From NCBI GenBank assembly GCA_029287915.1, contig JARFQE010000116.1:1-58146 (forward strand): a stretch of DNA of 58,146 nt. The letters run 5' to 3'. Each line of letters starts with the position of its first letter. Position 1 is the first letter of the stretch. The stretch comes from Arenicellales bacterium. Lineage in GTDB: Bacteria > Pseudomonadota > Gammaproteobacteria > BMS3Bbin11. The translations under genes were made by a program, and so were the position numbers. The notes below the pieces were generated by a model. It was not told the origin of the DNA. It made no database searches and was given only the letters and a program-made list of their open reading frames with translations. Shown piece after piece: positions 12,395-22,858 of the stretch.

Positions 12395-12904
12395 ATGGCT
12401 GCACGCCGTATGTCAAACGAAAAGCGCGACAATTTAATTGAAAAGCTGATCAGTGTCCGCCGAGTTGCAAAAGTTGTAAAGGGCGGACGTATCTTTGGTT
12501 TTTCAGCACTGGTAGTTGTGGGTGATGGAAACGGGAAAGTCGGAATGGGTCGAGGCAAGGCTCGTGAAGTGCCGGTAGCTGTTCAGAAGGCACTGGAAGA
12601 AGCCCGTAAATCAATGATTTCAATAGACCTTGATAAAGGCACTCTTTTCTATCCGAGTGAAACTATCTTTAGCGCTTCTAAAGTCATCATGCGTCCAGGA
12701 TCAGAAGGCACCGGAATTATTGCTGGTGGCAGCATGCGTGCAGTCTTTGAAGCGGCTGGTGTACGTAATGTACTGGCTAAATGTATTGGCTCTACGAACC
12801 CGGTAAATGTAGTACGGGCAACGATGAAAGGTCTGCAAAGTATCAGTAGTCCTGCACATGTTGCCGCAAAGCGTGGTCTGAAAGTCGAAGACCTGCGCGA
12901 CTAA
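12395..12904 (+). CDS. rpsE: 30S ribosomal protein S5
   Basis: S5 forms part of the mRNA entry channel and of the ribosomal ambiguity interface with S4. The 169-residue protein contains the double-stranded RNA-binding N-terminal domain ([19 protein letters not shown]) and the conserved [11 protein letters not shown]-type stretch, here [18 protein letters not shown]. The length is normal. Confidence 0.98.
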   Translation: MAARRMSNEKRDNLIEKLISVRRVAKVVKGGRIFGFSALVVVGDGNGKVGMGRGKAREVPVAVQKALEEARKSMISIDLDKGTLFYPSETIFSASKVIMRPGSEGTGIIAGGSMRAVFEAAGVRNVLAKCIGSTNPVNVVRATMKGLQSISSPAHVAAKRGLKVEDLRD

Positions 12905-12923
12905 TTGATTCTGGAGCATCATT

Positions 12924-13112
12924 ATGGCTGACAAGAAAATGCTGAAAGTAAAGCTCGTCAAGAGCATGTATGGCCGTGGTAGCAAACATATGGCCTGTGT
13001 AAAAGGACTCGGTTTACGCCGTATGCACCACACCGTAGAAGTAGAAGATACTCCGGCAGTGCGCGGCATGATTAATAAGGTCAGTTATCTGCTTGAATGG
13101 GAACAGGTGTAA
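12924..13112 (+). CDS. rpmD: 50S ribosomal protein L30
   Basis: L30 is a small accessory large-subunit protein near the 5S rRNA region and is absent from some bacterial lineages. The 62-residue protein has the family core [34 protein letters not shown] Shine-Dalgarno lies upstream. The stop codon is 2 bases before the rplO ATG. Confidence 0.95.
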   Translation: MADKKMLKVKLVKSMYGRGSKHMACVKGLGLRRMHHTVEVEDTPAVRGMINKVSYLLEWEQV

Positions 13113-13114
13113 TC

Positions 13115-13546
13115 ATGCGTTTGAATGCAATCCGGCCAGCTGCCGGTTCAAATAAAGAATCAAAACGTGTAGGTCGTGGTATTGGATCCGGCTGGGGCAA
13201 GACTTCTGCTCGTGGTCATAAAGGGCAAAAAGCACGATCCGGTGGTTATCACAAGGTTGGCTTTGAAGGTGGTCAAATGCCACTACAACGCCGCCTGCCA
13301 AAACGTGGTTTCCGTTCTGCCATGTCACTTACTACAGCTGAAATTCGCACCCATGAACTGGGTAAAATAACGGACGATGTCATTGATTTGGCTGCGCTAC
13401 GTAATGCCGGTCTGATTAATACTCGAATTACTCGTGCCAAGGTGATGCTATCTGGCCCTGTTGAAAAAGCTGTCACGTTGAAAGGGATTGCGGTAACTAA
13501 GGGTGCCAGAGAAGCAATTGAAAAGGCTGGCGGAAAAGTAGAATAA
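13115..13546 (+). CDS. rplO: 50S ribosomal protein L15
   Basis: L15 is a late-assembly protein that bridges several 23S rRNA domains. A start within rpmD would add six residues, but the ATG at 13115 gives the canonical [22 protein letters not shown]. The 143-residue product has the glycine- and arginine-rich N-terminal extension ([20 protein letters not shown]) and the C-terminal L18e/L15 fold. The stop overlaps the secY start (TAATG). Confidence 0.97.
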   Translation: MRLNAIRPAAGSNKESKRVGRGIGSGWGKTSARGHKGQKARSGGYHKVGFEGGQMPLQRRLPKRGFRSAMSLTTAEIRTHELGKITDDVIDLAALRNAGLINTRITRAKVMLSGPVEKAVTLKGIAVTKGAREAIEKAGGKVE

Positions 13547-14889
13547 TGGCAAAGGCAGGTACTCCAACCAGCGGTGGCTCTGGCGGCCTGACCGAACTGA
13601 AACAGCGCATATTTTTCGTTATCGGTGCGCTGATAATATTTCGCCTAGGTGCGCATATTCCGGTTCCCGGTATTAATGCCGAGGCACTGGCAGCACTTTT
13701 TGCTCAGACCAAGGGCTCGATCGTTGATGTGTTCAACATGTTTTCTGGTGGCGCACTGAGCCGTTTGTCTCTGTTTGCACTTGGCGTGATGCCTTATATT
13801 TCGTCATCAATTATCATGCAGATGATGACAGCGGTGATCCCGACGCTTGAGCAACTGAAGAAAGAAGGTGAGAGTGGTCGCCGTAAAATTACGCAATACA
13901 CCCGTTATGGCACCGTTGTGCTGGCTACATTCCAGGCGCTGGGTATTGCCATAGCACTGGAATCACAAACTGCAGGCGGCATGAATGTTGTGATCGCCGC
14001 AGGGCTTGGTTTCAAGATAACTACTGTCATCACATTAGTTTCAGGTACCATGTTCCTGGTCTGGCTAGGTGAACAGGTAACTGAAAGAGGCATTGGTAAC
14101 GGCATCTCTCTGATCATTTTTGCTGGTATTGTGGCTGGCCTGCCGTCGGCCCTGGGCGGCACCCTGGAGCTGGCGCGCACAGGTACTTTTTCACCAATTG
14201 GGGTGTTGCTGCTGCTAGTAGGTGCACTGGTAATTACTGCCTTTGTTGTTTTTATGGAACGTGGCCAGAGACGAATAACAGTAAACTATGCACAGCGCCA
14301 GCGCGGCCGAAAAATGTATGCCGGCCAAAGTAGTCATTTACCACTGAAAGTTAATATGGCTGGCGTAATACCACCTATATTTGCCTCAAGTATCATCCTC
14401 TTCCCTGCAAGCCTGGGTAGCTGGTTTGGTCAGGCAGAGGGCATGCGCTGGTTACGTGACCTGTCAACTACATTGTCGCCAGGCCAGCCTTTATACGTGA
14501 TGATTTATGCGGGCCTGATAGTATTTTTCTGTTTTTTCTATACGGCATTGACATTTAATCCGCAGGAAACGGCAGAGAACCTGAAGAAATCAGGTGCCTT
14601 TGTACCGGGCATACGTCCCGGTAATCAAACGGCGAATTATATTGACGGTGTTGTATCCAGATTAACCCTGGTTGGTGCCGCCTATATTACTTTTGTCTGT
14701 CTGGTGCCTGAGTTTCTGATTGTTAAATGGAATGTTCCATTTTACTTTGGCGGTACATCATTACTGATTATCGTGGTTGTTATAATGGATTTCATATCGC
14801 AGATTCAGTCTCATCTGATGTCACGTCAGTATGAGAGTCTGCTGAAAAAGACGAACCTGTCCGGCAGTGGTCTTGGGTTTGGTCGTTGA
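13546..14889 (+). CDS. secY: Protein translocase channel subunit SecY
   Basis: SecY is the central pore of the inner-membrane Sec translocon, working with SecE, SecG and the SecA motor. The 447-residue protein shows ten hydrophobic segments. Also visible are the cytoplasmic N-terminal [15 protein letters not shown], the plug-region [20 protein letters not shown], and the SecA- and ribosome-contacting loop [14 protein letters not shown]. Its placement between rplO and rpmJ is the conserved spc-operon order. Confidence 0.98.
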   Translation: MAKAGTPTSGGSGGLTELKQRIFFVIGALIIFRLGAHIPVPGINAEALAALFAQTKGSIVDVFNMFSGGALSRLSLFALGVMPYISSSIIMQMMTAVIPTLEQLKKEGESGRRKITQYTRYGTVVLATFQALGIAIALESQTAGGMNVVIAAGLGFKITTVITLVSGTMFLVWLGEQVTERGIGNGISLIIFAGIVAGLPSALGGTLELARTGTFSPIGVLLLLVGALVITAFVVFMERGQRRITVNYAQRQRGRKMYAGQSSHLPLKVNMAGVIPPIFASSIILFPASLGSWFGQAEGMRWLRDLSTTLSPGQPLYVMIYAGLIVFFCFFYTALTFNPQETAENLKKSGAFVPGIRPGNQTANYIDGVVSRLTLVGAAYITFVCLVPEFLIVKWNVPFYFGGTSLLIIVVVIMDFISQIQSHLMSRQYESLLKKTNLSGSGLGFGR

Positions 14890-14900
14890 GGTAAAAGAGA

Positions 14901-15014
14901 ATGAAAGTTCAAGCATCAGTAAAGAAACGCTGCAGAAATTGCAAAATTATTATTCGCAAGGGTGTGGTGCGCGTGATCTGTAAAGACCCACGCCACAAAC
15001 AGCGTCAGGGTTAA
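14901..15014 (+). CDS. rpmJ: 50S ribosomal protein L36, zinc type
   Basis: This 37-codon gene encodes L36, the smallest ribosomal protein, which stabilises 23S rRNA near the factor-binding region. The sequence [17 protein letters not shown] followed by a second half with Cys27 and His32 gives the C-C-C-H zinc ribbon (Cys11, Cys14, Cys27, His32). It starts 11 bases after secY with a GAG-type ribosome-binding site. Confidence 0.95.
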   Translation: MKVQASVKKRCRNCKIIIRKGVVRVICKDPRHKQRQG

Positions 15015-15169
15015 TATTTAATTGAATAAAGCTTGTACTGCACCGGTAACCTGGGTGGGGAACCGGTAACGTAGTGCTTTATATCTAACAAACGATTGAT
15101 TTTGTGTGTAAAGGGCAGTATCCTTACGCGCTTTTCAAATTTGCACGAATCCATAGTGGAGAGCCTTAA
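15015..15169 (+). promoter_or_regulatory. Structured leader between rpmJ and rpsM
   Basis: This 155-base spacer separates the spc and alpha blocks. It contains an imperfect stem-loop at 15026-15082: ATAAAGC pairs with GCTTTAT, ACTGC with GTAGT (one G-U pair), and ACCGGT at 15042-15047 with ACCGGT at 15062-15067. In E. coli the corresponding leader folds into a pseudoknot bound by S4 to repress the alpha operon. A similar role here is inferred only from position. There is no poly-T tail after the stem, so it does not look like a terminator. Confidence 0.5.
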
Positions 15170-15526
15170 ATGGCACGTATAGCAGGGATAAATCTACCAA
15201 ATTATAAACATGTTGTGATTGGACTTACGTCAATCTACGGCATAGGAAATACACGCGCACGCCAGATATGCGACGCTGCAGGTGTAAAACCAGATACCAA
15301 GTGCAGTGATTTAAGTGATGCAGATGCGGAACAATTGCGTATCGAAGTCTCAAAAATCAATGTGGAAGGTGATTTGCGTCGTGAAACAACAATGAATATC
15401 AAGCGCCTGATGGATATGGGCTGCTATCGAGGAATCAGGCATCGTCGTGGACTGCCGTTGCGTGGTCAGCGTACCAAAACTAATGCACGTACTCGTAAAG
15501 GTCCAACAAGACCAATTCGCAAGTAA
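15170..15526 (+). CDS. rpsM: 30S ribosomal protein S13
   Basis: S13 is a 30S head protein whose C-terminal tail contacts P-site tRNA and which forms bridges to L5. The 118-residue protein opens [19 protein letters not shown] and has the conserved [27 protein letters not shown] Shine-Dalgarno precedes the ATG. It is the first gene of the alpha block (rpsM-rpsK-rpsD-rpoA-rplQ). Confidence 0.98.
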   Translation: MARIAGINLPNYKHVVIGLTSIYGIGNTRARQICDAAGVKPDTKCSDLSDADAEQLRIEVSKINVEGDLRRETTMNIKRLMDMGCYRGIRHRRGLPLRGQRTKTNARTRKGPTRPIRK

Positions 15527-15562
15527 GATTCACGTTAAGAAATCAGGCACACAGAGTAAAAT

Positions 15563-15958
15563 ATGGCTAAATCAGTATCAAGTTCTAAAGGAAAGAAGCG
15601 TGTAAAGAAGAATGTCTCAGAGGGCATTGCACACATTCATGCAACCTTTAATAACACCATTATCACTATTACCGATAGACAGGGAAATGCCCTGTGCTGG
15701 AAAACAGCCGGTGGTTCTGGATTCAGGGGTTCAAGAAAGAGTACACCTTTTGCCGCCCAGGTTGCCGCAGAACATGCTGGTAAAGATGCCAGAGACATGG
15801 GTGTTAAGCACCTGGAAGTTCGCGTCAAAGGTCCTGGCCCGGGTCGCGACTCAGCTGTGCGTGCACTAAATTCTGTAGGATTCGAGATCAGTAATATCTC
15901 GGATGTTACACCTATCCCACATAATGGTTGCCGCCCGCCAAAACGGCGCCGCGTCTAA
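15563..15958 (+). CDS. rpsK: 30S ribosomal protein S11
   Basis: S11 lies in the 30S platform near the Shine-Dalgarno and anti-Shine-Dalgarno duplex. The 131-residue protein has a lysine-rich N terminus, then [18 protein letters not shown] and the family's [19 protein letters not shown], and the C-terminal [13 protein letters not shown]. It lies 36 bases after rpsM. Confidence 0.98.
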   Translation: MAKSVSSSKGKKRVKKNVSEGIAHIHATFNNTIITITDRQGNALCWKTAGGSGFRGSRKSTPFAAQVAAEHAGKDARDMGVKHLEVRVKGPGPGRDSAVRALNSVGFEISNISDVTPIPHNGCRPPKRRRV

Positions 15959-15976
15959 TCAGCCGGAGATTTAACA

Positions 15977-16603
15977 GTGGCAAGATATATCGGATCAGTC
16001 TGTCGTTTATGCCGTCGCGAAGGTGGCAAGCTTTACCTGAAGGGCGAGCGTTGCTTTACAGATAAATGTGCAGTTGAGAAGCGTGCCTATCCTCCTGGAC
16101 AGCATGGTCAGCGTCGTACACGTGTCTCGGACTACGGGCTCCAGCTAAGGGAAAAACAAAAACTTCGTCGCATATATGGTGTGATGGAGAATCAGTTTCT
16201 TGATTATTATAAGGAAGCAGACCGGATCAAGGGCTCCACAGGTGATAACCTGTTGAGACTACTGGAGGGCCGTCTAGATAATGTTGTTTATCGTATGGGA
16301 TTCGGTAGTTCCAGGGCAGAGTCACGTCAACTGTTACGCCATAACAGCATACTAGTAAATGGTAAACGCCTGAACATTCCGTCGTATCAGGTTCGCCCTA
16401 GTGATGAAATCACCGTCACTGACGCCGCTAAACAGCAAATTCGAGTCTCAGCTGCAATGGAAGCCGCTGAACAACGCGGTGTTGCCGATTGGCTGGATGT
16501 TGATTTCAAGGCAATGAAAGGGGTTTATCGTTCTGCACCTGATCGCAGTGAACTGCCAGGTGAGATCGACGAGTCTCTCGTTATCGCATTATATTCTAAG
16601 TAA
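15977..16603 (+). CDS. rpsD: 30S ribosomal protein S4, four-cysteine zinc type
   Basis: S4 initiates 16S rRNA folding with S7 and, in E. coli, represses the alpha operon. The 208-residue protein has an N-terminal domain with Cys9, Cys12, Cys26 and Cys31 spaced as C-x2-C-x13-C-x4-C. This is the zinc-binding pattern I recall from Thermus S4; E. coli S4 lacks it. The YPPGQHG segment, the [11 protein letters not shown] helix and the S4 RNA-binding domain ([21 protein letters not shown]) follow. The start is GTG. Confidence 0.97.
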   Translation: MARYIGSVCRLCRREGGKLYLKGERCFTDKCAVEKRAYPPGQHGQRRTRVSDYGLQLREKQKLRRIYGVMENQFLDYYKEADRIKGSTGDNLLRLLEGRLDNVVYRMGFGSSRAESRQLLRHNSILVNGKRLNIPSYQVRPSDEITVTDAAKQQIRVSAAMEAAEQRGVADWLDVDFKAMKGVYRSAPDRSELPGEIDESLVIALYSK

Positions 16604-16635
16604 TAAAGTCTCAGACTATCTAAAGAGGGATAGCA

Positions 16636-17646
16636 ATGTCAGATTCACCAACAGATTTTCTGAAGCCGCGTTTTGTTGATGTCACAAAGATAGATGACAA
16701 CCATGCACGTGTGGCTATTGAACCGCTTGAACGCGGATTCGGTTTTACTCTGGGCACAGCCCTGCGTCGTATACTGCTGTCATCTATCACAGGCTATGCG
16801 ATATCCGAAGTAAAAATTACCGGTGTTGATCACGAATATGACAACATCGAGGGTGTGCAGCAAGATGTACTTGAGATTCTGATGAATCTCAAGAGTGTTG
16901 CCCTTTCACTAGAGGGCAGGGAAAGCGCAACTCTACACGTAAAGAAAATGGGCCCTGGCGACTTAACAGCTGGCGATCTTGCCACTGAACATGATGTGCT
17001 GATTGCTAATCCGGATCTTGTCATCGCACATATCAGCAAGAAAGTTGAACTGGAGATGGAAATAGGTGTGACACAGGGTAGAGGCTATCATACCGCTGTC
17101 TCAAGAAAGAATGATGAGGAAACCAGCAGTATTGGCGTGATCAAACTTGATGCTTCGTATAGTCCAGTTCGTCAGGTTTCCTATGATGTTGAAGCTGCCC
17201 GTGTAGAACAACGTACTGATCTTGATAAGTTGATTTTCACCCTCGAAACCGATGGTACCATTGATCCGGAAAAGGCCATTCGGATGGCAGCAACCATCCT
17301 CTTTGAACAGATCCAGGTTTTTGTCGATTTGAAAGTAGAACCGGCTCCACCGGAAGCTCCAGAAGAACCGCCTATCGATCCTATTTTACTGCGTCCGGTA
17401 GATGATCTGGAGCTGACTGTGCGTTCTGCAAATTGTCTCAAGGCAGAAAATATTTTCTATATAGGTGACCTGGTTCAGCGCGATGAAAGTGAGCTGCTTA
17501 AGACACCTAATCTTGGTAAGAAATCATTGACAGAGATAAAAGACGTTCTTGCCCAGAATGGACTCTCTCTTGGCACCAAACTAGAAGTATGGCCACCTGC
17601 ATCACTGATTCAAAGCAGTGATGAAAATGCCGCTTCAGGACTGTAG
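16636..17646 (+). CDS. rpoA: RNA polymerase alpha subunit
   Basis: Alpha dimerises to start RNA polymerase assembly, and its C-terminal domain binds UP elements and activators. The 336-residue protein has the N-terminal domain ([20 protein letters not shown]), a proline- and glutamate-rich linker near residues 235-250, and the C-terminal domain with the helix-hairpin-helix region [16 protein letters not shown] and [16 protein letters not shown]. It lies between rpsD and rplQ, the standard order. Confidence 0.98.
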   Translation: MSDSPTDFLKPRFVDVTKIDDNHARVAIEPLERGFGFTLGTALRRILLSSITGYAISEVKITGVDHEYDNIEGVQQDVLEILMNLKSVALSLEGRESATLHVKKMGPGDLTAGDLATEHDVLIANPDLVIAHISKKVELEMEIGVTQGRGYHTAVSRKNDEETSSIGVIKLDASYSPVRQVSYDVEAARVEQRTDLDKLIFTLETDGTIDPEKAIRMAATILFEQIQVFVDLKVEPAPPEAPEEPPIDPILLRPVDDLELTVRSANCLKAENIFYIGDLVQRDESELLKTPNLGKKSLTEIKDVLAQNGLSLGTKLEVWPPASLIQSSDENAASGL

Positions 17647-17658
17647 AGGTTTCAGCAT

Positions 17659-18054
17659 ATGAGACATCGTAAAAGCGGCAGAAAACTGAACAGAACCAGT
17701 GCGCATCGCAAGGCCTTGTTCAAAAACATGACAGTATCACTACTTCGTCACGAAGAAATTCGCACAACATTGCCGAAGGCGAAGGAACTGCGTCGTCATG
17801 CCGAGCCTTTGATTACAATGGCTAAAACCCCAAGCGTTTCCAATCGACGACTGGCATTTTCACGCCTGCGTGATCGTGAAATGGTCAGCAAACTGTTTGA
17901 TGATCTTGGTGTCCATTACAAAGATCGACCCGGCGGCTACCTGCGAATTTTAAAGTGTGGCTACCGAGCGGGTGACAAAGCTCCGATGGCTATCGTACAG
18001 ATGGTGTCACGTGAAAAAGTGGACGCAGATATTGACGAAGCATCCAGCGACTAA
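17659..18054 (+). CDS. rplQ: 50S ribosomal protein L17
   Basis: L17 sits near the tunnel exit on the solvent side. The 131-residue protein begins [20 protein letters not shown] and has the family's [19 protein letters not shown]. The C terminus ends in an acidic tail ([10 protein letters not shown]). It is the last gene of the ribosomal block and is followed by a strong terminator. Confidence 0.97.
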   Translation: MRHRKSGRKLNRTSAHRKALFKNMTVSLLRHEEIRTTLPKAKELRRHAEPLITMAKTPSVSNRRLAFSRLRDREMVSKLFDDLGVHYKDRPGGYLRILKCGYRAGDKAPMAIVQMVSREKVDADIDEASSD

Positions 18055-18083
18055 AAACAGTCAGTAATAGAAGAATCATAGAA

Positions 18084-18119
18084 ATGCCATGCACTGATTC
18101 AGTGCATGGCATTTTTTTT
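18084..18119 (+). terminator. Rho-independent terminator after rplQ
   Basis: Two perfect 14-base arms (18084-18097 and 18099-18112) form a long GC-containing stem with a minimal loop, followed by eight T residues at 18112-18119. It closes the whole ribosomal protein block. It is the clearest terminator in the window. Confidence 0.95.
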
Positions 18120-18174
18120 GTCATCGTTCTAGTTGACAGCGCTTGTCTATGTGAATACTCTGAAATCATGCCAC

Positions 18175-18180
18175 TATAAT
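18175..18180 (+). promoter_or_regulatory. Candidate -10 box for the hemerythrin-like gene
   Basis: A consensus TATAAT lies 40 bases before the ATG at 18221 and just downstream of the rplQ terminator, so a promoter is expected here. The hexamer 17 bases upstream (TGAATA) is a poor -35, and a perfect TTGACA at 18133 is too far away (36-base spacing). Promoter use is therefore uncertain. Confidence 0.35.
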
Positions 18181-18220
18181 TTTTATGGTTTTTCTTTTTT
18201 TGCTTCCAGGGAGGTAGTCA

Positions 18221-18670
18221 ATGATCACATATGACGAACTAAATGCTCAGAATGACTCAATTACTGAACTTTCCAACGTGCTTCTATATCTGTTCAAGGA
18301 ACGTTCGATGTGCGATACAAATGCATGCTGTGAGCTTTTTCATCGCTACGTAGACAAGGTTAATGCTCATATAGATCTGGTAGATAAGAATCTGTATGGA
18401 GATTTACTTAATCATTCAGATACTGAAGTCCGCAACCTGGTAAATAATTTCATGTCAGGTTCACAGGAAATAAAAAAGCTCATTAATGCCTATACCCGCC
18501 AGTGGTGTCCGCACCGACGTCCTGATGAGCTACTTATTGGAGATCATGAGCGTTTTCTGTCGGAAACAGAGGGTATGTTCGAAATGATTCTGCAGCGAAT
18601 TCAGGATGAGACAGAAAAACTCTATCCATTGATTAGAAAGACCAGTGGTGACATGGAAACAGCTGCCTGA
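18221..18670 (+). CDS. Hemerythrin-like HHE domain protein
   Basis: This is a 149-residue, all-helical cytosolic protein with the pattern of a hemerythrin-type four-helix bundle. A histidine helix (ELFHRYVDKVNAHIDLVDKNLY) and a later DHERFLSETEGMF stretch could supply iron ligands. Members of this fold bind a diiron centre and act in oxygen or nitric-oxide sensing or iron handling. A strong GGGAGG Shine-Dalgarno precedes the ATG. It appears monocistronic after the rplQ terminator. The ligand set is not a perfect match to the seven-ligand hemerythrin consensus, so metal binding is inferred. Confidence 0.7.
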   Translation: MITYDELNAQNDSITELSNVLLYLFKERSMCDTNACCELFHRYVDKVNAHIDLVDKNLYGDLLNHSDTEVRNLVNNFMSGSQEIKKLINAYTRQWCPHRRPDELLIGDHERFLSETEGMFEMILQRIQDETEKLYPLIRKTSGDMETAA

Positions 18671-18751
18671 ACTAAAGCAATAGAAAGGTCTACCTCATTA
18701 TTGTCAGGGTTGTCACTTCGCTAGGCTGGTCAACAACTGACCGCAATATTG

Positions 18752-19474
18752 ATGATTGCTCTATTTACTGATTTTGGCCTTGATGGCCTGTATGTGGGGC
18801 AGATGCATGCCCTAATCAATTCGGCTTTGCCTGACACCAGGGTCATCGACCTGTGCCATACCTTACCGGCACAGGATATTTGTGCAGCATCATATCTCCT
18901 TCCTGCCTATACCCGCTATTTACCACCGACCAGCATTATAATCTGTGTCGTTGACCCGGGCGTTGGCAGTGAACGTCCACATGCCGTCTGTAAAGCTGAC
19001 GAACACTGGTACATCGGCCCAGATAATGGCCTGTTTGATGTTCTTCAACAGCATGCCCATAGTTTCAGTAAGTATCACTTTCGCTGGCCTGGTCAGGTCA
19101 GCAACAGTTTTCATGCTCGTGATGTCTATGCTCCCGCTGCCTGCCTGCTATCTGAATCTAATGACCCAGCAGTTCTAAAAATACATCCTGCCCTCGATTC
19201 AGCACTGGCATTTCCAGCAGAACTTAATGAGATTATCTTTTTCGATCACTATGGAAATGCTATTACCGGCCTGCGCAGCAGCTCAGTAAGCACTGATTCC
19301 ATTATAGTTATCAAAGACCATAAGCTGGACAATGCGAGAGTTTTTTCAGATGTCTCTGCCGGGCAGGGTTTCTGGTACGAAAATGCCAATGGCCTGCTGG
19401 AGATTGCTGTCAATCAGGGTAGTGCAAAAGACACTCTCGGGCTGCAGCGTGGTGATTCATTTCATATAGCCTGA
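18752..19474 (+). CDS. SAM-hydroxide adenosyltransferase family protein (DUF62)
   Basis: This family cleaves S-adenosylmethionine with water or hydroxide to adenosine and methionine and is related to the fluorinase and chlorinase fold. The 240-residue protein has the family markers LFTDFG near the N terminus, VVDPGVGSERP around residue 70 and GPDNGLF around residue 90, followed by the smaller C-terminal barrel domain. An upstream in-frame TTG adds one residue; the ATG at 18752 is preferred. It is convergent with uvrA. A cytosolic location is expected because no signal sequence is visible. Confidence 0.85.
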   Translation: MIALFTDFGLDGLYVGQMHALINSALPDTRVIDLCHTLPAQDICAASYLLPAYTRYLPPTSIIICVVDPGVGSERPHAVCKADEHWYIGPDNGLFDVLQQHAHSFSKYHFRWPGQVSNSFHARDVYAPAACLLSESNDPAVLKIHPALDSALAFPAELNEIIFFDHYGNAITGLRSSSVSTDSIIVIKDHKLDNARVFSDVSAGQGFWYENANGLLEIAVNQGSAKDTLGLQRGDSFHIA

Positions 19475-19772
19475 TTATATGCAAATCGAGACTATGTGAC
19501 TGACGCCCAGATTGTAATTGCTATATACAATACAAGGTTGGTAGCAATTTTGACGGTGAAGCCCGTATCGTAGCAAAAGCCAGTAATAGTCACTTCTGTT
19601 AATTTCAGGCGCCTTCTTTCCGCCACTAGCAGGGGTAAATAAAGGTGCAATGGCTGCGGGTACAATATAGCTATTCGATAGCAAGCATGATTGTCATTAG
19701 CGTGATTTTAGCGATGTTGATTTATCTAATAGAAATTTAACTATCTCAACAATACCGTTTGCCGGGTATCAT
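19475..19772. other. Intergenic region between SAM hydrolase gene and uvrA
   Basis: This is 298 bases between convergent genes. A 69-codon open frame on the minus strand (19475-19684) has only a TTG start and no Shine-Dalgarno, and I do not treat it as a gene. I found no clear terminator hairpin with a T tract for either flanking gene. Confidence 0.5.
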
Positions 19773-22616
19773 TCACGCAGCCGATTGAGATTTTGCCCTT
19801 TGCAGCAATGGTTTCAGATATGCACCGGTATAGGATTCCTTTACTTCGCTTATCTGTTCCGGTGTGCCGGCAGCAATAACCATACCACCTCCAGCCCCCC
19901 CTTCGGGCCCAAGATCGACAATCCAGTCAGCGGTTTTGATCACGTCAAGATTATGCTCGATCACGATTATGGTATTGCCCTGATCACGCAGTCGATGCAG
20001 AACTGATAGCAGCAATTCAATATCCTGAAAATGTAATCCTGTTGTTGGTTCATCAAGGATATAAAGTGTTTTTCCTGTACCGCGCTTCGACAATTCACGA
20101 GACAGTTTGATACGCTGGGCTTCGCCTCCTGAGAGCGTGATAGCACTCTGACCGAGACAGATATATCCTAAACCAACGTCGATCAGTGTATCTAGTTTGC
20201 GTTTTACCACCGGGACAGCCTGAAAGAAATCTGAAGCCTCGTCAATACTCATCTGCAGGACTTCCTGAATCGTTTTTCCCTTATAAGTAATGTCCAGGGT
20301 TTCACGGTTGTAGCGTGCCCCTTTACAGCTGTCGCAGGGGACATAGATATCTGGCAGGAAATGCATTTCCACCTTGATCATGCCATCGCCATGACAGGCT
20401 TCACACCTGCCACCTTTGACATTAAATGAGAATCTACCGGGTTTATAGCCTCTTGCACGTGCCTCGGGAGTATTGGAAAAGAGTTCACGTATCGGGGTGA
20501 AAAGGCCGGTATAGGTCGCCGGATTTGAACGTGGTGTGCGGCCAATGGGGCTTTGGTCGATATCAATGACCTTGTCGAAGTGCTGCAGACCTTCAACAGC
20601 ATCATGAGGAGCAGGTTCCAGGCTGCTGCCATTCAGGTGCACGGCGACCGCAGGGTAAAGGGTGTCATTAATCAATGTAGATTTGCCCGACCCTGAAACT
20701 CCTGTGATACAGGTGAACAGGCCGACTGGGAGGGAAGTTTCAACATTGCGTAGATTGTTTCCGCATGCACCTCGAATCACCAGTTGTTTTTTATCATCGG
20801 GCACAGTTCTTGTTGCAGGGACAGCAATAGAGAGTTCACCAGATAGATATTTTCCTGTCACTGAAGCCGGGTTTTTAAGAATTTGTGCCGGTGTTCCTTC
20901 AGCAACAATGTGGCCACCATTTACGCCGGCACCAGGGCCAAGATCCAGCACATGATCCGCACTGAGTATTGCTTCTTCGTCATGTTCGACAACAATGATC
21001 GTATTGCCGAGGTCGCGCAGCTGCTCAAGCGTTGCCAGCAGGCGGGAGTTATCTCGCTGATGCAGTCCGATTGAAGGTTCATCTAGTACATACATTACAC
21101 CAACCAGTGCTGATCCAATCTGTGATGCAAGACGTATGCGCTGGGCCTCACCACCAGACAGTGTTTCTGCAGAACGACTCAGGGAAAGGTAACCAAGGCC
21201 GACATTAGCCAGAAAGCCCAGCCTTTCCATGATTTCCTGCGTGATTCGACTGGCAATTTCGGCACGCGAACCAGTAAGTTTCAATTCCCTGAAGTAGTCG
21301 ACTGCCTGATCAATGGGCAGGGCAGAAATATCATGCAGTGCCATATTTCCAATAAATACGTGGCGTGCTTCTTCACGCAGGCGACTGCCCCCGCATTTTT
21401 CGCAGGCATGGACTGATATGTAGCGTGCCAGCTCATCTCGAACAGCATGTGATTCTGTCTCTTTGTAACGGCGTTCCATGTTTGGAATAACACCCTCGAA
21501 AGCATGGGTACGGCTTTGACCGCGCATACCCCTGTAATAAAAGGTTATCTTTTCATTGCCGCTACCATCGAGAATGACTTTTTGTACCTTCTTTGGCAGA
21601 TCTTCGAATGCGGTGTCAATGCTGAAACCATAATGCTTCGACAGGTTTGTCAGCAGGTTGAAATAGAAGCCATTGCGTCGATCCCAGCCAGCAATGGCAC
21701 CGGCAGCCAGGCTCAATGACGGATCACGAATTATTCGGTTCGCATCGAATAGCTGTCGCACCCCAAGTCCATCACAGGCAGGACAGGCACCAGCGGGATT
21801 ATTGAATGAGAATAATCGCGGTTCAAGTTCGGACAGGCTGTAGCCACATTTTGGACAGGCATAGCGAGCTGAAAAAACATGTAGTTGTTCCGCCCCATCT
21901 CTCGGTTGAGTCAGCACATGAACCAGGCCATCACTCAGTTCCAGAGCAGTTTCAAATGATTCAGCCAGCCGCTGTTCAATTCCTTGCTTGACGACCAGGC
22001 GGTCTACTACCGCTTCAATCGTGTGCTTGATGTTCTTTTTAAGCTCAGGTGATGATTCCAGTTCAACGACCTCTCCATCTATACGCGCACGGATAAAGCC
22101 TCGTGTCCGCAACTGCTCAATGACCTGGCTATGCTGGCCTTTTCGTTCCTGTATGACTGGTGCAAGCAGCAGCAGGCGCTCGCCTTTTCCCATCGCCATG
22201 ACCTGGTCAACCATCTGGCTGATGGTCTGTGCTTTCAGCGGCAAGTTATGCTGCGGGCATCGTGGCTCGCCAATGCGCGCAAACAGCAGGCGCAGGTAAT
22301 CGTGGATTTCGGTAACCGTGCCTACCGTGGAACGGGGATTATGCGAGGTGCTTTTCTGCTCGATGCTGATCGCAGGTGACAGCCCTTCGATATGGTCGAC
22401 ATCGGGTTTTTCCATCAGCGACAGGAATTGCCGTGCATAGGCCGACAGGGATTCTACATATCGTCGCTGCCCCTCTGCATAAATAGTGTCGAAGGCAAGT
22501 GATGATTTACCTGAGCCAGATAGCCCTGTGATGACGATGAGTTTATTGCGCGGCAGGTCCAGCGAAATATTCGCGAGGTTATGCATGCGTGCACCGCGGA
22601 TACTGATATTTTTCAT
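19773..22616 (-). CDS. uvrA: Excinuclease ABC subunit A
   Basis: UvrA is the ATP-dependent damage-recognition subunit of nucleotide excision repair; it loads UvrB at bulky lesions. The product from ATG 22616 is 947 residues, close to E. coli UvrA (940). It has two ABC modules with Walker A motifs GLSGSGKSS and GVSGSGKST, two ABC signatures ([22 protein letters not shown]) and CxxC zinc modules such as CPKC, CEKC and CEAC. An upstream in-frame TTG at 22631 adds five non-family residues, so I prefer the ATG. No LexA-type CTGT-N8-ACAG box is present in the upstream spacer. Confidence 0.97.
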   Translation of the reverse strand: MKNISIRGARMHNLANISLDLPRNKLIVITGLSGSGKSSLAFDTIYAEGQRRYVESLSAYARQFLSLMEKPDVDHIEGLSPAISIEQKSTSHNPRSTVGTVTEIHDYLRLLFARIGEPRCPQHNLPLKAQTISQMVDQVMAMGKGERLLLLAPVIQERKGQHSQVIEQLRTRGFIRARIDGEVVELESSPELKKNIKHTIEAVVDRLVVKQGIEQRLAESFETALELSDGLVHVLTQPRDGAEQLHVFSARYACPKCGYSLSELEPRLFSFNNPAGACPACDGLGVRQLFDANRIIRDPSLSLAAGAIAGWDRRNGFYFNLLTNLSKHYGFSIDTAFEDLPKKVQKVILDGSGNEKITFYYRGMRGQSRTHAFEGVIPNMERRYKETESHAVRDELARYISVHACEKCGGSRLREEARHVFIGNMALHDISALPIDQAVDYFRELKLTGSRAEIASRITQEIMERLGFLANVGLGYLSLSRSAETLSGGEAQRIRLASQIGSALVGVMYVLDEPSIGLHQRDNSRLLATLEQLRDLGNTIIVVEHDEEAILSADHVLDLGPGAGVNGGHIVAEGTPAQILKNPASVTGKYLSGELSIAVPATRTVPDDKKQLVIRGACGNNLRNVETSLPVGLFTCITGVSGSGKSTLINDTLYPAVAVHLNGSSLEPAPHDAVEGLQHFDKVIDIDQSPIGRTPRSNPATYTGLFTPIRELFSNTPEARARGYKPGRFSFNVKGGRCEACHGDGMIKVEMHFLPDIYVPCDSCKGARYNRETLDITYKGKTIQEVLQMSIDEASDFFQAVPVVKRKLDTLIDVGLGYICLGQSAITLSGGEAQRIKLSRELSKRGTGKTLYILDEPTTGLHFQDIELLLSVLHRLRDQGNTIIVIEHNLDVIKTADWIVDLGPEGGAGGGMVIAAGTPEQISEVKESYTGAYLKPLLQRAKSQSAA

Positions 22617-22715
22617 TACAAAATCAAACAAGCCTGGTCGGTTACGGGTAAACCATTAATATAAGTCCAATTCACCGTTATTGGCAAAAAGCATTACGTT
22701 TTCAAAGTGATTACC

Positions 22716-22853
22716 ATGATGCCTGGTCTGATGGCAGAACCAGTATGGGATCAGGATTGTCATGAATATCTTTACAAATACCATGATCTCTTCGACTTCC
22801 TATGCGTCATGGCGCGTTCACGATTTATTTCGAATGTTATTGATATTGCGTAA
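22716..22853 (+). CDS. Possible 45-codon small ORF upstream of the MFS gene
   Basis: An open frame of 45 codons begins with two ATGs, ends in TAA and is followed within 6 bases by a hairpin with a T tract. Residues include several aromatic and acidic ones (HEYLYKYHDLFDFL). No good Shine-Dalgarno precedes it, and I recognise no family. It could be a chance frame, a small protein or a leader peptide coupled to the hairpin. Confidence 0.25.
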   Translation: MMPGLMAEPVWDQDCHEYLYKYHDLFDFLCVMARSRFISNVIDIA

Positions 22854-22858
22854 TGAAT

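Noticed and set aside
18133-18180. TTGACA and TATAAT as one promoter before the hemerythrin-like gene
   Set aside because: The spacing is 36 bases, about twice the sigma-70 optimum. Only the TATAAT box is kept, as a tentative -10.
19475-19684. 69-codon minus-strand open frame after the SAM hydrolase gene
   Set aside because: It has only a TTG start, no Shine-Dalgarno and no recognisable domain, and it lies between convergent genes. It could be a remnant, but nothing in the sequence supports a gene.
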